Positions 21,301 to 30,343 of a DNA stretch of 64,000 bases are shown piece after piece (the stretch's first letter is position 1; every line of letters begins with the position of its first letter). The translations under genes were made by a program, and so were the position numbers. A model generated the notes under the pieces. That model was not told the origin of the DNA. It made no database searches and saw only the letters and a program-made list of their open reading frames with translations. The stretch lies in assembly GCA_964036045.1 (NCBI GenBank), contig OZ038382.1, positions 87,963,795-88,027,794 of the forward strand, read 5' to 3'. This DNA is from Eutreptiella sp. 'Long Island Sound 2002'. Lineage: Eukaryota; Euglenozoa; Euglenophyceae; Eutreptiales; Eutreptiaceae.

Positions 21301-22742
21301 ATCAGCTGATTGGCGTCAAGAATGTCCAAAACTTGGTTCAGCTGCTTCTCATGTAGGGCCATCAGCTCGGCTTCGGTCAGTCCCTCCCCTTCCGTCGCGA
21401 TGATTATGTCATCTATGTACACACTCACGAAGGCACGAAGCTCAGGATGGGTTGTGAACAGCACATCCTCCATCATTCTTTGAAAAAATGAGGGGGCGTT
21501 CTTCAGGCCCATGGGCATGACCGTCCATTGGACTGGGCCACATGGCGTGCACATACAGGTGAGAGGTCGGCTGTCCTTCCTCAACGGCATTTGGTGAAAG
21601 CCGTGACGGAGATTCAGCACAGAAAACAAACGACCTCTTGCCCTCTTGGCGATTTCCTCCTCAATGAGGGGCAGGGGGTGTGAATCCGCCTTGGTTTCGG
21701 CGTTGAGATTGCGAAAATCAACCACCATTCGCCAACCATCAATAGTGTTCTTGTCTGCAGGCGGTGGCTTCGGGACTGTGAAGGGTGAACAGCACCATTC
21801 GCTGGTCATACAACCCTCAAGCCAACCAAATTCCCTGAGATTTCTCTCGATGATTTTTCTGAGGATCTCATGTTTGTGTCCATGATTTTCATAAGGGCGC
21901 TGTTTTTTTGCCTTGTACCCTTCACGAAGCTCGATGAAGGCTTCACTGAACTGCCCACGGACAGGGGGATCTTTGATCAACTTCCCAGAAAGGGTTGTGT
22001 CCTTCCGTTCCTCAAAAATCTTTTCTCTTGACCTGGAACACAATTCAGTGTCCACCTGATCGCCAGGAATTACTGTCGAAAAAACTTTGGCGACTTCTTC
22101 GGCTTTGGCAGGAAGAATCTTCTTACGGATGTCCCTAAACAGGTCCGTATCAACTGCCTCTTGAAGATAGGTGGGTGGTGTGTCGAAATCCCAGAGATTC
22201 TCTTCGTGATCCAGCTCCTCGAAAGGATCCATGAAAGCTTCCACAGGGGGTTTTTCATAAAAAACTCTGAATTTGCGGCGCGATTGGAGATTTTTCCTCG
22301 CCCGTGCACTGAAGATTCTTTTCGATGTCGACCGTATTGGGGAAGAGGGAGACGAGGCGGATCCATTGGACGTTGAATCACCTTGGGTATCTGACGGACA
22401 AAAATCAGAATAAATAGATTCATCATCAGTACCACGCTCAACCTCAGATTCAGACCCAACACAGGAATCTGTACTAGAATCAGCAGAATTAGAGTCAGAA
22501 AGCTTTCCATCCACCAGGAATGCAAGCGAACTCCAGGACCGCTGTGGCAGGGGACCTGTGTCGTCCCTGGCATACAGCTTAATCTTCCTGGGAAGTTCGA
22601 TGTAATCTACACAAATGTCTTGTAATTCCTGAAACCAAGGCTTGTCGTCCCACAAGGGCACACCTAAAATTGCCTGGGTTTTATCTTGCTTGATTTTGTG
22701 GATGACCTGCTGGATTAAGTGAAACGGAGGATTAATCCACAA
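21240..22742 (-). CDS. C Pol: methyltransferase-like domain and RT with intact YIDD
   Basis: Begins inside a Dam-like domain: WINPPFHLIQQVIHKI, AILGVPLWDDKPWF, and a following YIELPRKIKLY strand. An acidic/Ser-rich linker of about 100 residues comes next, then RT: GWRMVVDFRNLNAETKADSH, SVLNLRHGFHQMPL and MPMGLKNAPSFFQRMM. The catalytic YIDD is intact at 21408-21419. The stretch SVLNLRHGF carries Asn where most gypsy RTs have the first catalytic Asp (S-K-I-D-L), which could itself disable the enzyme. Closed by TAG at 21240 after a 1-base slip. Confidence 0.87.
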   Translation of the reverse strand: MWINPPFHLIQQVIHKIKQDKTQAILGVPLWDDKPWFQELQDICVDYIELPRKIKLYARDDTGPLPQRSWSSLAFLVDGKLSDSNSADSSTDSCVGSESEVERGTDDESIYSDFCPSDTQGDSTSNGSASSPSSPIRSTSKRIFSARARKNLQSRRKFRVFYEKPPVEAFMDPFEELDHEENLWDFDTPPTYLQEAVDTDLFRDIRKKILPAKAEEVAKVFSTVIPGDQVDTELCSRSREKIFEERKDTTLSGKLIKDPPVRGQFSEAFIELREGYKAKKQRPYENHGHKHEILRKIIERNLREFGWLEGCMTSEWCCSPFTVPKPPPADKNTIDGWRMVVDFRNLNAETKADSHPLPLIEEEIAKRARGRLFSVLNLRHGFHQMPLRKDSRPLTCMCTPCGPVQWTVMPMGLKNAPSFFQRMMEDVLFTTHPELRAFVSVYIDDIIIATEGEGLTEAELMALHEKQLNQVLDILDANQLICGPKKGKLFLKSVEFCGPS

Positions 22743-22754
22743 CTTCTTGTCCCA

Positions 22755-23645
22755 TTAATGGGTCCAAGCGTCGCTAAAGTGCTTGTCGAAGCGCTTGTTC
22801 ATACGGTTAGCAAAGGCATCATACTGTGGCCAAAAGGAATGGTGTTCATGAAAGTATTCACAAATTGCATCGCGCCATTTGTCGACAACTCTGTAGGATG
22901 AAGAGTGCCAGCGCGAAGGGCGTCGTGGCTGGGAGTCCCTACGAAGACATTCTAACTCCTGGGAGTAATCGGCACTCCCATTCACCTCTGCAATGGTGAC
23001 ATCTTCACCAAATTTTGGTGTCACCTTTTGCTTCAAAAATTCTTCTGCACTTTTAAACCCTGCGTGCAAAAAACGAAATTCAGGACGCTCCAAAGGACCT
23101 GACTCCAGCAAAAAACAACGACGATGACCTACGGGCGCTACCCTGTTCTTACGAAGCCAAGGATGGCCCAAATAAAGGTCATACTTTATGTCAGCACGAT
23201 AGAAGTAGTCATCCTTAAGGACAACTTCTTCCACATTTTGCTCTTCCCAAAGGTCTTGAGCGACCAAATGAGTTGATATATAACAACCGCGTTGCCCACC
23301 TGCGAGAGAATGTCCAGAAACTCCCTCGAGGGTAACAGGATGAGGCGACTCAAACACGCAGTCGTCGGGTAAGAATGAATTGGATTGGAGATTTACCTCT
23401 GATCCATTGTCACACAAACAAGTGGCGAGATGGAAATTTCCCTTGCAATCAGAGACCCACAGCTTTGTGACAAACTGACGGGCCCTGTGCTTGCACTGTA
23501 CACCAACCTCGTCCACTGCAACAGAAGGATCCGCTGCCGGATCCAGGGGAGAGGAGACAAGCGACCCTACATCAAGTAATGGTCGCTCAGGAATCTGGGG
23601 ATCATGCCTGAAATCGCCTGGGGAGGGGCGATTTTCGTGGCTCCC
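22755..23645 (-). CDS. C Pol: protease and start of the methyltransferase-like domain
   Basis: The frame is open from the TAG at 23646-23648 and has no ATG near its start, so expression by readthrough fits better than independent initiation. The retropepsin motif reads LCDNGSEVNL (D-N-G-S instead of D-T/S-G-A), followed by YDLYLGHPWL, the conserved second half. The C-terminal part FWPQYDAFANRMNKRFDKHFSDAW is the front of the Dam-like domain seen in the next frame. A TAA at 22755-22757 is the only break between them. Confidence 0.78.
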   Translation of the reverse strand, partial: GSHENRPSPGDFRHDPQIPERPLLDVGSLVSSPLDPAADPSVAVDEVGVQCKHRARQFVTKLWVSDCKGNFHLATCLCDNGSEVNLQSNSFLPDDCVFESPHPVTLEGVSGHSLAGGQRGCYISTHLVAQDLWEEQNVEEVVLKDDYFYRADIKYDLYLGHPWLRKNRVAPVGHRRCFLLESGPLERPEFRFLHAGFKSAEEFLKQKVTPKFGEDVTIAEVNGSADYSQELECLRRDSQPRRPSRWHSSSYRVVDKWRDAICEYFHEHHSFWPQYDAFANRMNKRFDKHFSDAWTH

Positions 23646-24428
23646 CTAGGCGTTCTGACCTCCAGCGGCTGCGTTAACATTGTGAACACAGCCTGATTCG
23701 TCAATCCACTCATCTTGGAACGGATCATCTGCTGGATTCAGGGCATTTTCGACGTAATCTCGATCCGCATCGGACACCTGATCTGCACCTGAGACCTGAT
23801 CCACACGATGGTTGCCCTTTCCACGTCCACGGCCACGGCCGCCGGATGATGGACCACGACCGTCGCCACGCCCTCTGCCCCTACCAGGGAAGGGGGTTCC
23901 TGAAGGATTTCCCTTACCCTTACCCTGTGATCCTGGAGCATTTCCTTTGTTTGTACCGGATTGAGGGGTTTGGCCTGGATTTCGATTTCCGCCTCCGGCG
24001 TTGCCATTAGGACTTGTCTGGCCGTTCGGCTGCCCACCGGAGCCGGATGGAGTCCGATTTCCTTTGCCTTGGGACCCGCCAGGGCCTCCAGTATTTTTGT
24101 TTCCACCGGAGGGGGTCGAATTACCCTTTCCCCCCTTGGCACCATGCACCTGTCTGTCATTCCTGTCTGAATTCTGCGAATTACTGACATTTTCACCAAT
24201 CACCTTGTGATCGTAAGCAGACCATCGGTGATTACCAGTAGAATGCGTCTTAGCTCGGTTCGTAGAGCCTAAAAGAAGGCAGATGCTACAATGATCCTGA
24301 ACATTCCGGGTGTCATTCACCTTTTTGTTGCCCTTTTGGGCCCCATTTTGGGTGTTTTTGCTGGGTATTCTTGTTTCCCCCAAGACCCTCATGGAAATTT
24401 TGATTGGCGGCGTCAGCGAGCCGCTCAA
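23646..24428 (-). CDS. C nucleocapsid-like Gag end, Gly/Arg/Asn-rich, closed by TAG before protease
   Basis: Overlaps the large Gag frame by 116 bases in +1. It shows a Cys/His cluster HCSICLLLGSTNRAKTHSTG, then a long Gly/Asn/Ser-rich low-complexity part and RGRGRGDGRGP-type RGG-like repeats, expected of an RNA-binding nucleocapsid. An acidic end follows (DDPFQDEWIDESG). The stop is TAG followed by GGG AGC, and the same frame runs on open into protease. Whether the +1 step from the main Gag frame is programmed or a mutation cannot be decided from one copy. Confidence 0.72.
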   Translation of the reverse strand: MSGSLTPPIKISMRVLGETRIPSKNTQNGAQKGNKKVNDTRNVQDHCSICLLLGSTNRAKTHSTGNHRWSAYDHKVIGENVSNSQNSDRNDRQVHGAKGGKGNSTPSGGNKNTGGPGGSQGKGNRTPSGSGGQPNGQTSPNGNAGGGNRNPGQTPQSGTNKGNAPGSQGKGKGNPSGTPFPGRGRGRGDGRGPSSGGRGRGRGKGNHRVDQVSGADQVSDADRDYVENALNPADDPFQDEWIDESGCVHNVNAAAGGQNA

Positions 24429-26682
24429 CCTCTTCCCACAGTTCCTGTGGGGTGAACGAAAACACCCAGTTCCTGGCCTTCAGGCGATGGCCGTGGAAGC
24501 TTACTCCCCTGTTGAGGACTTGGACAAACAAGTCCCGATCCTCATGTTCATTAAATTTTATTTTCCACGTGTTTTCAGTGAATTTCACCTTGGTAAACGA
24601 CGTGGGGGAGCACTTTTGAAGTGCCTCCCTGACCGTAAACCTGTTGGCCGAGGCGTCGAAGCCATCGACTTCCGCCCACCAGGTCTTGACCTTTTCTTCG
24701 GACTGTTTATTCCGAAGGGTGGCGGCGGTTTCGGAGGGGATCTTGTCAAAAATCAAATTTTTCAGCTCGGCACTAGAAAATTTTTCGCCTGAATAATCAG
24801 ATTCTTCCACGAGATTCCAGAAGCGCTGTCTCTTGTCTTGCACTTCGTGCAAGATCAATCGCGAGAACGAAGGAAAATTCTTCAACATCTGGTGGTAATG
24901 GTCCTCTGGCAGCCGGGATCCACGTACCTCCAACTGTTCCCACACCTCATCAAAGGTAAGGGGGGAACTTGAATCCTCACGATCACTCCAGGTCCGGAGC
25001 CAAGTGTTGGCCGGCGCTCCCTCAAGGCAGTCCAAGAGGGCCATCAGGAACTGATCATCCTGGAGCTTTTGAGTCTTAACCCACAATTTAAATTCCCGTT
25101 GGAACTGAGGCCAACGTCTGGGGTTCCCATTATACTTCGGTTGCTTGGCAACCTGACGAAGTCGCAATGAAGTGGGATTTAGAAGTGAATCCAGCCCAAC
25201 ACCGGCCGTAATGGCAGACACCTTGGCGGCATCATTAGCCACACCAGCTCCGGCGAGGGTCTGGGCGAGCAACATCTGGGCTATTGCATTGGAATCAACA
25301 GCAGGAAGGGTAGTACGGGAGGCAGTTCGTTTGGCATTCTGAGCCTCAGTCCTTGCCTTCGCCGATCTACTCTGAGATCGAGAGATTGTAACCCTTTCCT
25401 TTAGCTTAGTCCTGCTGATCCTTGCGTCGGTGGTCTTAGAGTCCACCGAAGGAGCAATTGAAAAAGTTTCTGTCGCCTCCTCCGACGGTTCTGTTGTTTG
25501 TTCCACCGATGACGCGCCCTCAGACCTCATGTGGGTCTTGAAAAGATCTTTAATTCCCAGCGTCTGAATGATGAGTTGCATTTGATCTTTGAGCAATTGG
25601 AGCTCAGTATCTCGCTGTAATCTGCAAGAGCAGTCGGCAGGACAGTACATACCGTGTCCTGAAGGGCCTGAGCAGGCTGTCTGACCGCTAATCTCAGTGG
25701 TTCGCAGCCAGGAGTCCACTTGAGGAGCTCCTTCAGTCCTAATTTCCAGGCTTGCCTGCCTAGCTGCCTCTAAAATTCCTTCCTCAACCGCGGCGGCTAG
25801 ATCGTCGCGGATGGAAACAGAGGGATGAGGGGCGGAGGGCCCGGCAACAGGTGCCTTGGTCTTCTCCTTCGGGAAAGGACTTGCCTCCCAAATCTGCAAA
25901 AAAATGGCAAAAGATTCATCTTCTTGAGAACACCACCACATCCTGGTATTAATTTCTTCTTGAAGAAGGAAAAAATATTCGAATGAAAAATCAGAGGCGA
26001 TTCTTTCTTGTCCTATCAGCTTAGACGTGGCTAATAGACAAAGGGCCTCAAGCGCCTCAAGGTTACGGGTCACTTCTGAAGACAAATGGTTGTCCCATTG
26101 TGCCCATGAGGCTGGTCGATTATAGGTAGGTACCTCACCTGGACCACCAATCTCAATGTCGTCAATGTCGGCGTCGATGGTCTCAAAATGTGGACATTGG
26201 TAAGGAGTATTGGTACCTGCCAGGTCCGTAAGCTCCACCGGAGCGTTGCCATTAGCGTAGGCTGGGAGATTCCAGCTGCTTGATGGCCAATTTCGACTGG
26301 GATCTTGATTGTAATCTGGGCCTCCACAGCTGCTGATTTGTGCCCTTCTTGGGCAATTTGGGCTTGCGCAAGGCATTCCTCTCAAGGCCTCGTTCGCACA
26401 GCACCACGGCAGCGTAATCGTTACGTCTCCGGAGGTGGCGGAGTCTACGGGGCCGTACTGGGGAGCTAGCTGTGGTTGGGACACCAAAGGAAGAACATTC
26501 AGGTAGCCTCTGCTACCATGAAAGTGCTGCCCTGGGTCGTTGTGGGTGCCGGAGGGCTCGGGGCCGGCAAGACCAGTGGGGCAGGCACGCGAGGAGTCTC
26601 CCTGGATGTTGTTATTGGGGGTAGAACCGGATACTCGGACACCAACAGAGGCGAGAGCAGCGACAACAGAAGCAAGGTCCAT
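24313..26682 (-). CDS. C Gag polyprotein, starting inside the 5' LTR
   Basis: A 789-codon uninterrupted frame. The first ATG at 26682 lies within the 5' LTR; about 54 codons are LTR sequence and the next codons (HGSRGYL) translate the primer-binding site. The middle is helical and charged. A capsid-like block sits around residues 505-620 (KQPKYNGNPRRWPQFQREF, LLDCLEGAPANTWL), typical of gypsy Gag. The frame ends with TGA at 24313 in an A-rich region (several AAAA/GGG runs), beside the overlapping nucleocapsid frame. A later start is possible, but the LTR start agrees with the open frame and has Ty1 as precedent. Confidence 0.83.
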   Translation of the reverse strand: MDLASVVAALASVGVRVSGSTPNNNIQGDSSRACPTGLAGPEPSGTHNDPGQHFHGSRGYLNVLPLVSQPQLAPQYGPVDSATSGDVTITLPWCCANEALRGMPCASPNCPRRAQISSCGGPDYNQDPSRNWPSSSWNLPAYANGNAPVELTDLAGTNTPYQCPHFETIDADIDDIEIGGPGEVPTYNRPASWAQWDNHLSSEVTRNLEALEALCLLATSKLIGQERIASDFSFEYFFLLQEEINTRMWWCSQEDESFAIFLQIWEASPFPKEKTKAPVAGPSAPHPSVSIRDDLAAAVEEGILEAARQASLEIRTEGAPQVDSWLRTTEISGQTACSGPSGHGMYCPADCSCRLQRDTELQLLKDQMQLIIQTLGIKDLFKTHMRSEGASSVEQTTEPSEEATETFSIAPSVDSKTTDARISRTKLKERVTISRSQSRSAKARTEAQNAKRTASRTTLPAVDSNAIAQMLLAQTLAGAGVANDAAKVSAITAGVGLDSLLNPTSLRLRQVAKQPKYNGNPRRWPQFQREFKLWVKTQKLQDDQFLMALLDCLEGAPANTWLRTWSDREDSSSPLTFDEVWEQLEVRGSRLPEDHYHQMLKNFPSFSRLILHEVQDKRQRFWNLVEESDYSGEKFSSAELKNLIFDKIPSETAATLRNKQSEEKVKTWWAEVDGFDASANRFTVREALQKCSPTSFTKVKFTENTWKIKFNEHEDRDLFVQVLNRGVSFHGHRLKARNWVFSFTPQELWEEVERLADAANQNFHEGLGGNKNTQQKHPKWGPKGQQKGE
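26507..26518 (-). promoter_or_regulatory. Primer-binding site of C (initiator tRNA-Met)
   Basis: On the minus strand tggtagcagagg directly follows the 5' LTR. All twelve bases are complementary to the known eukaryotic initiator tRNA-Met 3' end CCTCTGCTACCA. It lies in the Gag frame. Confidence 0.9.
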
Positions 26683-27050
26683 GCTGATTGTGGTCCGGCA
26701 GAAAATCCCAGTCTATGAAGAAAATTGCGGGGAATTATTCTAAATACATCTGAGTGTCCAAAACTGTCTGAAAATATTTAAATAATCCAATTATGTAAAA
26801 ATGTTTGGCCGATCTGGCCCGCGAGCGCGCGTCAGCGGCAAATGGCGATTCCAGCTAAAATAGCGGAACGCGGCGGATTTACAGGAAATGGACCGCGGAA
26901 TCAAATCCGGCATATCAGAAATATATAGGAAATATCCTGTGACTGAGCTGCGAGGCGGCGATTCCGCCGAAGCAAAGAGAATGACCAAAATGTAGCCAAT
27001 CTGGGCAGAATGTCTGAAAATCTGAGCAGATGGGGCTAGCCGCACTTACA
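26519..27050 (-). repeat. 5' LTR of C, contains the Gag start codon
   Basis: 532 bp, 98.9 percent identical by eye count to the 3' LTR at 16323-16854. The ATG of the Gag frame is at 26682-26680. Confidence 0.95.
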
Positions 27051-27055
27051 GTTCA
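27051..27055. repeat. Right target-site duplication of C (gttca)
   Basis: Matches 16318-16322 exactly. Confidence 0.92.
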
Positions 27056-27789
27056 GGGGAGCCCTACTGACTATTCAAGCGTATGCGCTGAGGGACACCA
27101 CGCTGCGATTTTTCACCGACTCAATGGTCCTTTACTGGTATCTCCGCAAGTGGGGAGGTCGCAAGCCGCGGTTCAACGCATTGATTCTCCAACTGTGGAA
27201 TTTTACACAAGCCAATCGCATCGAGATTCAACCGTTTTACGTGCAAACCTCGGTGAATCCGGCGGACATTTGGTCTCGGCTTCGTTGGACACCGTCGGAG
27301 GCTACCTTCCCGTCGGACGTGTTGACTTGGATCCTGGAGGAGTTCAAAAGTTGGATTCAGCCGGAAATCGATTGGATGTCAAGGAGTTCCAAGGCGGTGT
27401 GCAGCAAGTTCGTCAGTCCGTGTCCTCAGCCGGGGGCTTACGCCATCGATGTCTTCTCCCAGAATCTAACTTTACTTTCACCGGGGTGGGTCTTCCCGCC
27501 GTTCAAGCACATACCTCAGTTGGTCAACAAAGTGTTGGAGTCACCAGGGGTGAAGGTTCTCATGGCTCTGCCGTACAGGCCGCGCGAGGTTTGGTGGAAC
27601 CTATTGATGAAACACGTGAAGTTCGCAGTGAACACGTCGGAGTTCCGTTTGCAAATGCCAGACGGCACGGAGACACAACCACGTTTCGTGTTGACCTTGG
27701 CGTATGTTTGCGTGAATACTATCAATTGCGAGGAGCTACCAGCGAAGAGGCGACGCTTATCATCAATGAAATCGGGAAGGACACCTTGA
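27056..27789 (+). CDS. E RNase H second half and post-RNase H domain (continues from 16322)
   Basis: Resumes the E RT frame after element C: RNase H continues with LLTIQAYAL and FFTDSMVLYWYLRKWGG (third acidic residue), then NPADIWSRLRW. From about 27415 it enters a segment with YAIDVFSQN, WVFPPFKHIPQLVNKV and LMALPYRPREVWWNLL, which lines up with the Dam-like domains in families B and C (FPPF here against NPPF/NPPL there). DIRS elements are known to carry a methyltransferase domain near this place. It stops with TGA at 27787-27789. Counting both exon-like halves the protein is 677 residues. Confidence 0.87.
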
Positions 27790-28697
27790 AACGTTACAAT
27801 TCTGCGTGGCACATGTTTGGTACGTTCTTGTTACAAGACGCGGCGCTTGCTCCACTGTTAAAGGTGGAGCGCTTTGGTCAAATCCCACTGATGAAGGTGG
27901 CGGTGCAACTTTTAAAGTTTTCACGCACGCATTCTTTAAGTGCTGGGCGTATGGCGTATTCAGCAGTGTGTTTATTCCCGTGCTTTTCGCAACTACGTTT
28001 CGAGGGTATGCTACGCAACTTGAAACGTGACTGGTTCGTCAGTGTTCCTCATTATCATCGTTTCTATGATGTACGGCGTCTTATACAAGTCATGCATCAG
28101 CAACCTGTGGAGACGGAAGCTCAGCTGCGCTTGCAAGCCATTTTGTCCTTGAGATTCTTTGCCTTGTTCCGAGGCGTTGATCTGGCGCGATCACGTAGGG
28201 ATATCCAACGCGCTGCTCAGCCTTGGTTCATTTCTGCTAAGCGCAAAGGGAGGAGATACTATGCACGTTATCCTATTCACAATGTTACGCCACCGTCAAT
28301 TGATCCGCAGCGCTGCTTAGCGCGTTATTTGGAGGCTACTGGTGATTACGAGGGTTCTGAGATTTTTGTGTCCCTACGAAAGCCACGGAAGCCTTTATCA
28401 TCTGATACCATCAACAGTCTCACTACTCGCTGGTTAAGGAAACACCTACTGGAATTGGGGGAACTGGAGACGGATTCGTTTTCCGCGCATTCTACACGAG
28501 GAGCAGCAGCAACTGCACTAATCTATCCTGGCGTGGATCCGCATGTGGTAGCAGCATTGGGTGATTGGTCCTGTTACGATACATTCAGAAAGTTTTACGA
28601 CAGGACCAGAGCTCTGTTGCGCATCTCGCAAGTTCTGGTCCCTCCTGATCTGGCGACTGGAGAAGCGGCGCGCGCTTCGCGCCTGGCGATTAATTAA
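27650..28697 (+). CDS. E tyrosine recombinase
   Basis: The frame is open from 27056 but differs from the RT frame; recognisable recombinase begins about 27745 (DTLKRYNSAWHMFGTFL, the N-terminal core-binding fold). Catalytic signature: Arg in ALFRGVDLARS near 28175, Lys in the SAKRKGRRYY beta-hairpin near 28240, His-x-x-Arg as HSTRG at 28488-28499, Trp in GDWSCYDTF in the second His position, and the nucleophile Tyr at 28596-28598 in RKFYDR. It overlaps the end of the RT frame, as in DIRS elements. There is no ATG before the core other than one inside the C LTR, so the natural start is uncertain (internal Met at AWHMFG or a frameshift). Ends TAA at 28695. Confidence 0.92.
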
Positions 28698-28744
28698 TTC
28701 TTATGAAGGGTTCACTTCACGGGAGCTCAGTCTTCCGTTCTGTT

Positions 28745-28772
28745 GCCCATATATCAGGATTGTGTAGTGCTA
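28745..28772 (-). repeat. Right inverted terminal repeat of E
   Basis: Ends attgtgtagtgcta; reverse complement of 13616-13643 with two mismatches by eye. The 48 bases after it (28773-28820) are missing from the empty site in B copy 2, so the right end of E may extend further, giving unequal ends. Confidence 0.83.
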
Positions 28773-28820
28773 TTGCTTCGCCATCTCTTCTTTCCTCCTC
28801 ACCTATTCGGGTAAATCCGA

Positions 28821-30336
28821 TGCGTGCACCTATCACCCTGAACCTCTCCCACCTGTACAACAGAGGCCAATGAAGGGGTGTTTGCGGCTGAGGAACCAAG
28901 CCACACTCCACGTATTATACGCTTCTCAGTGTGACCTATAATACACTGTCCTCAAACATGCCCTGTCAAGCAAGCAAGCGTTAGGAGACTCCTCAGGTTC
29001 TCTTAAAGAACGTACCGAGGAGCCCCTGGGTAACCTAAACAAGGTTTACTGTGCGCATTTCGCGTGGCCTACCCTTTAATGCATCGTGTGCACGCATGTA
29101 GGGAAGGGAGGCGGAACCATAATCACTGACTCAACCAGGAGGTGAGCTCCTCCTGGGCTAACCTACCTTACTCACCATGCATCCTGTGAATGCCGAAGTG
29201 AAGCGAACGCAAAGCAACCCTATTGCGAGTTTTAAACAAGCCTAAGCGTTTTAAGCAACCCTACTTTAACGCCACGGCTACACACGAGCAAACACTTTCC
29301 TTTCTTTACCTGTGAAGAGAAATCAAGGATGAATTGGGGTACAGGGAAAGCGTCACAGCGTGTGAATGCCTCAAATAGGCACATGCATCGCGAGCACAGC
29401 GCATATTCTAACCCTACGTGCGGGCTGCGCCCTCCATTCGCATCGCATACCTTTTATTCCTGTTTTGACCTGTGCAGAGCAAAGGAGATGAGCGCCCGAA
29501 CCCCCAACGAACACAGCGTTGACAACCCTAACGTTTTAACGAAGCAACCAACACGAACGCAATGCATGCGTGTGAGACGACACTGGCATACCTCAGAGGT
29601 GGGTTGTCCACCTGCTCTGTGGTGTGGGTTGAATTTGAATACTTTTCTCTGAGGTTTATAAAAATTTTGATGCAACTGTGCAAAAATTTCCTTTAGAACT
29701 TTAAAAACTACGGCTCATACCTTCTTTTTCAAAAGCCGTTTTCGCTTGCGCAACCTTGTTTTTGAAGTCCGCCTCCTTTGCCCTTGTCTGCAACTTTGAG
29801 TTATGTGTAAAAATGACGATTTCCCGCGTGATTTCGTCAATTTTTAGCGCTTTGACTTGCTAAGTCGCTACCCCTTCCGCTAAACCGCAGGAATCACTCC
29901 CTGTTGGTTACATTTTCTATTTTTTCCAGCTCCTGGAGATTTGTGTCCTCCATTGGGAGTATTGCTCCGCCCTGGCCCTTGGTCAGGACGTTTACTGAAT
30001 TACTGTTTATGCAGCGATCGCCGTCCGCATTAGAGCGGTCTACTGTACCCTATTGGGCAAGCACATGTGCTCTAGGGAGGGAGTCCAGGGTTCAAACCCC
30101 ACTACCCCAAATTTTTTCCAAACGTTTTCGTCGCACGCCGGCGACATTTGAGGAATGCCCCATTGAAGGGACATCATTACGGTACATTACACTGTTTTTC
30201 AAGGGTACCTACAGTGTGATAGGCTTCTATGAAGTGACGAGGATGTTTTTGGTACGTTCAATGCATTTTCTGAGGTAACTTTCGGGATGTTTGAGCCTTT
30301 TTCCTTGGTCCTACTAGCTTAGCTAACTAGTACTCC
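28821..30336 (+). other. B copy 1 3' noncoding region, right half
   Basis: Continues B after E and is collinear with the reverse of 40884-42404 in copy 2. It holds a shared open stretch (29329-29577) whose differences between copies are mostly amino-acid changing, so I do not call it a gene. No known domain. Confidence 0.72.
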
Positions 30337-30343
30337 AGGGGGG
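30337..30343 (+). promoter_or_regulatory. Polypurine tract of B copy 1
   Basis: agggggg directly before the 3' LTR (30344). The same tract precedes the 3' LTR of copy 2 (40877-40883, minus strand). Confidence 0.75.

Larger units (their letters stand above)
16323..27050 (-). mobile_element. Element C: Ty3/gypsy chromovirus nested in E
   Basis: A complete 10.7 kb gypsy element on the minus strand, with 532-bp LTRs that start TG and end CA in plus-strand reading, and a 5-bp target duplication gttca (16318-16322 and 27051-27055). It has an initiator-Met type primer-binding site and a polypurine tract in the right places. Order on the minus strand: LTR, gag, nucleocapsid, protease, methyltransferase-like domain, RT, RNase H, integrase, chromodomain, 1.6 kb noncoding, LTR. 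I count six differences between the LTRs, so it is the youngest layer of the nest. Confidence 0.95.
13605..28820 (+). mobile_element. Element E: DIRS-like tyrosine-recombinase retroelement (contains element C)
   Basis: Inserted in the 3' noncoding part of B copy 1; the intact empty site is in copy 2 between 42404 and 42405. It has 28-bp inverted terminal repeats (13616-13643 and 28745-28772), a gag-like ORF, an RT/RNase H ORF, and a tyrosine recombinase ORF that overlaps the RT ORF in another frame. There is no integrase and no target duplication, as known for DIRS elements, which integrate through a circular intermediate. The extra 11 bp (left) and 48 bp (right) outside the repeats are absent from the empty site, so they belong to the element or came with it. 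Without nested C it is about 4.5 kb. I did not find the internal complementary region of classic DIRS. Confidence 0.87.

Noticed and set aside
29329-29577. Small ORF of about 83 codons shared by both B copies (reverse near 41640-41890)
   Set aside because: Differences between the copies are mostly amino-acid changing and there is no domain, so conservation reflects shared noncoding DNA.
30020-30120. Possible Pol III unit with ggttcaaacccc followed by a T run in the B 3' region
   Set aside because: The B-box is not kept in copy 2 (gagtaacccc), and no tRNA cloverleaf can be formed.
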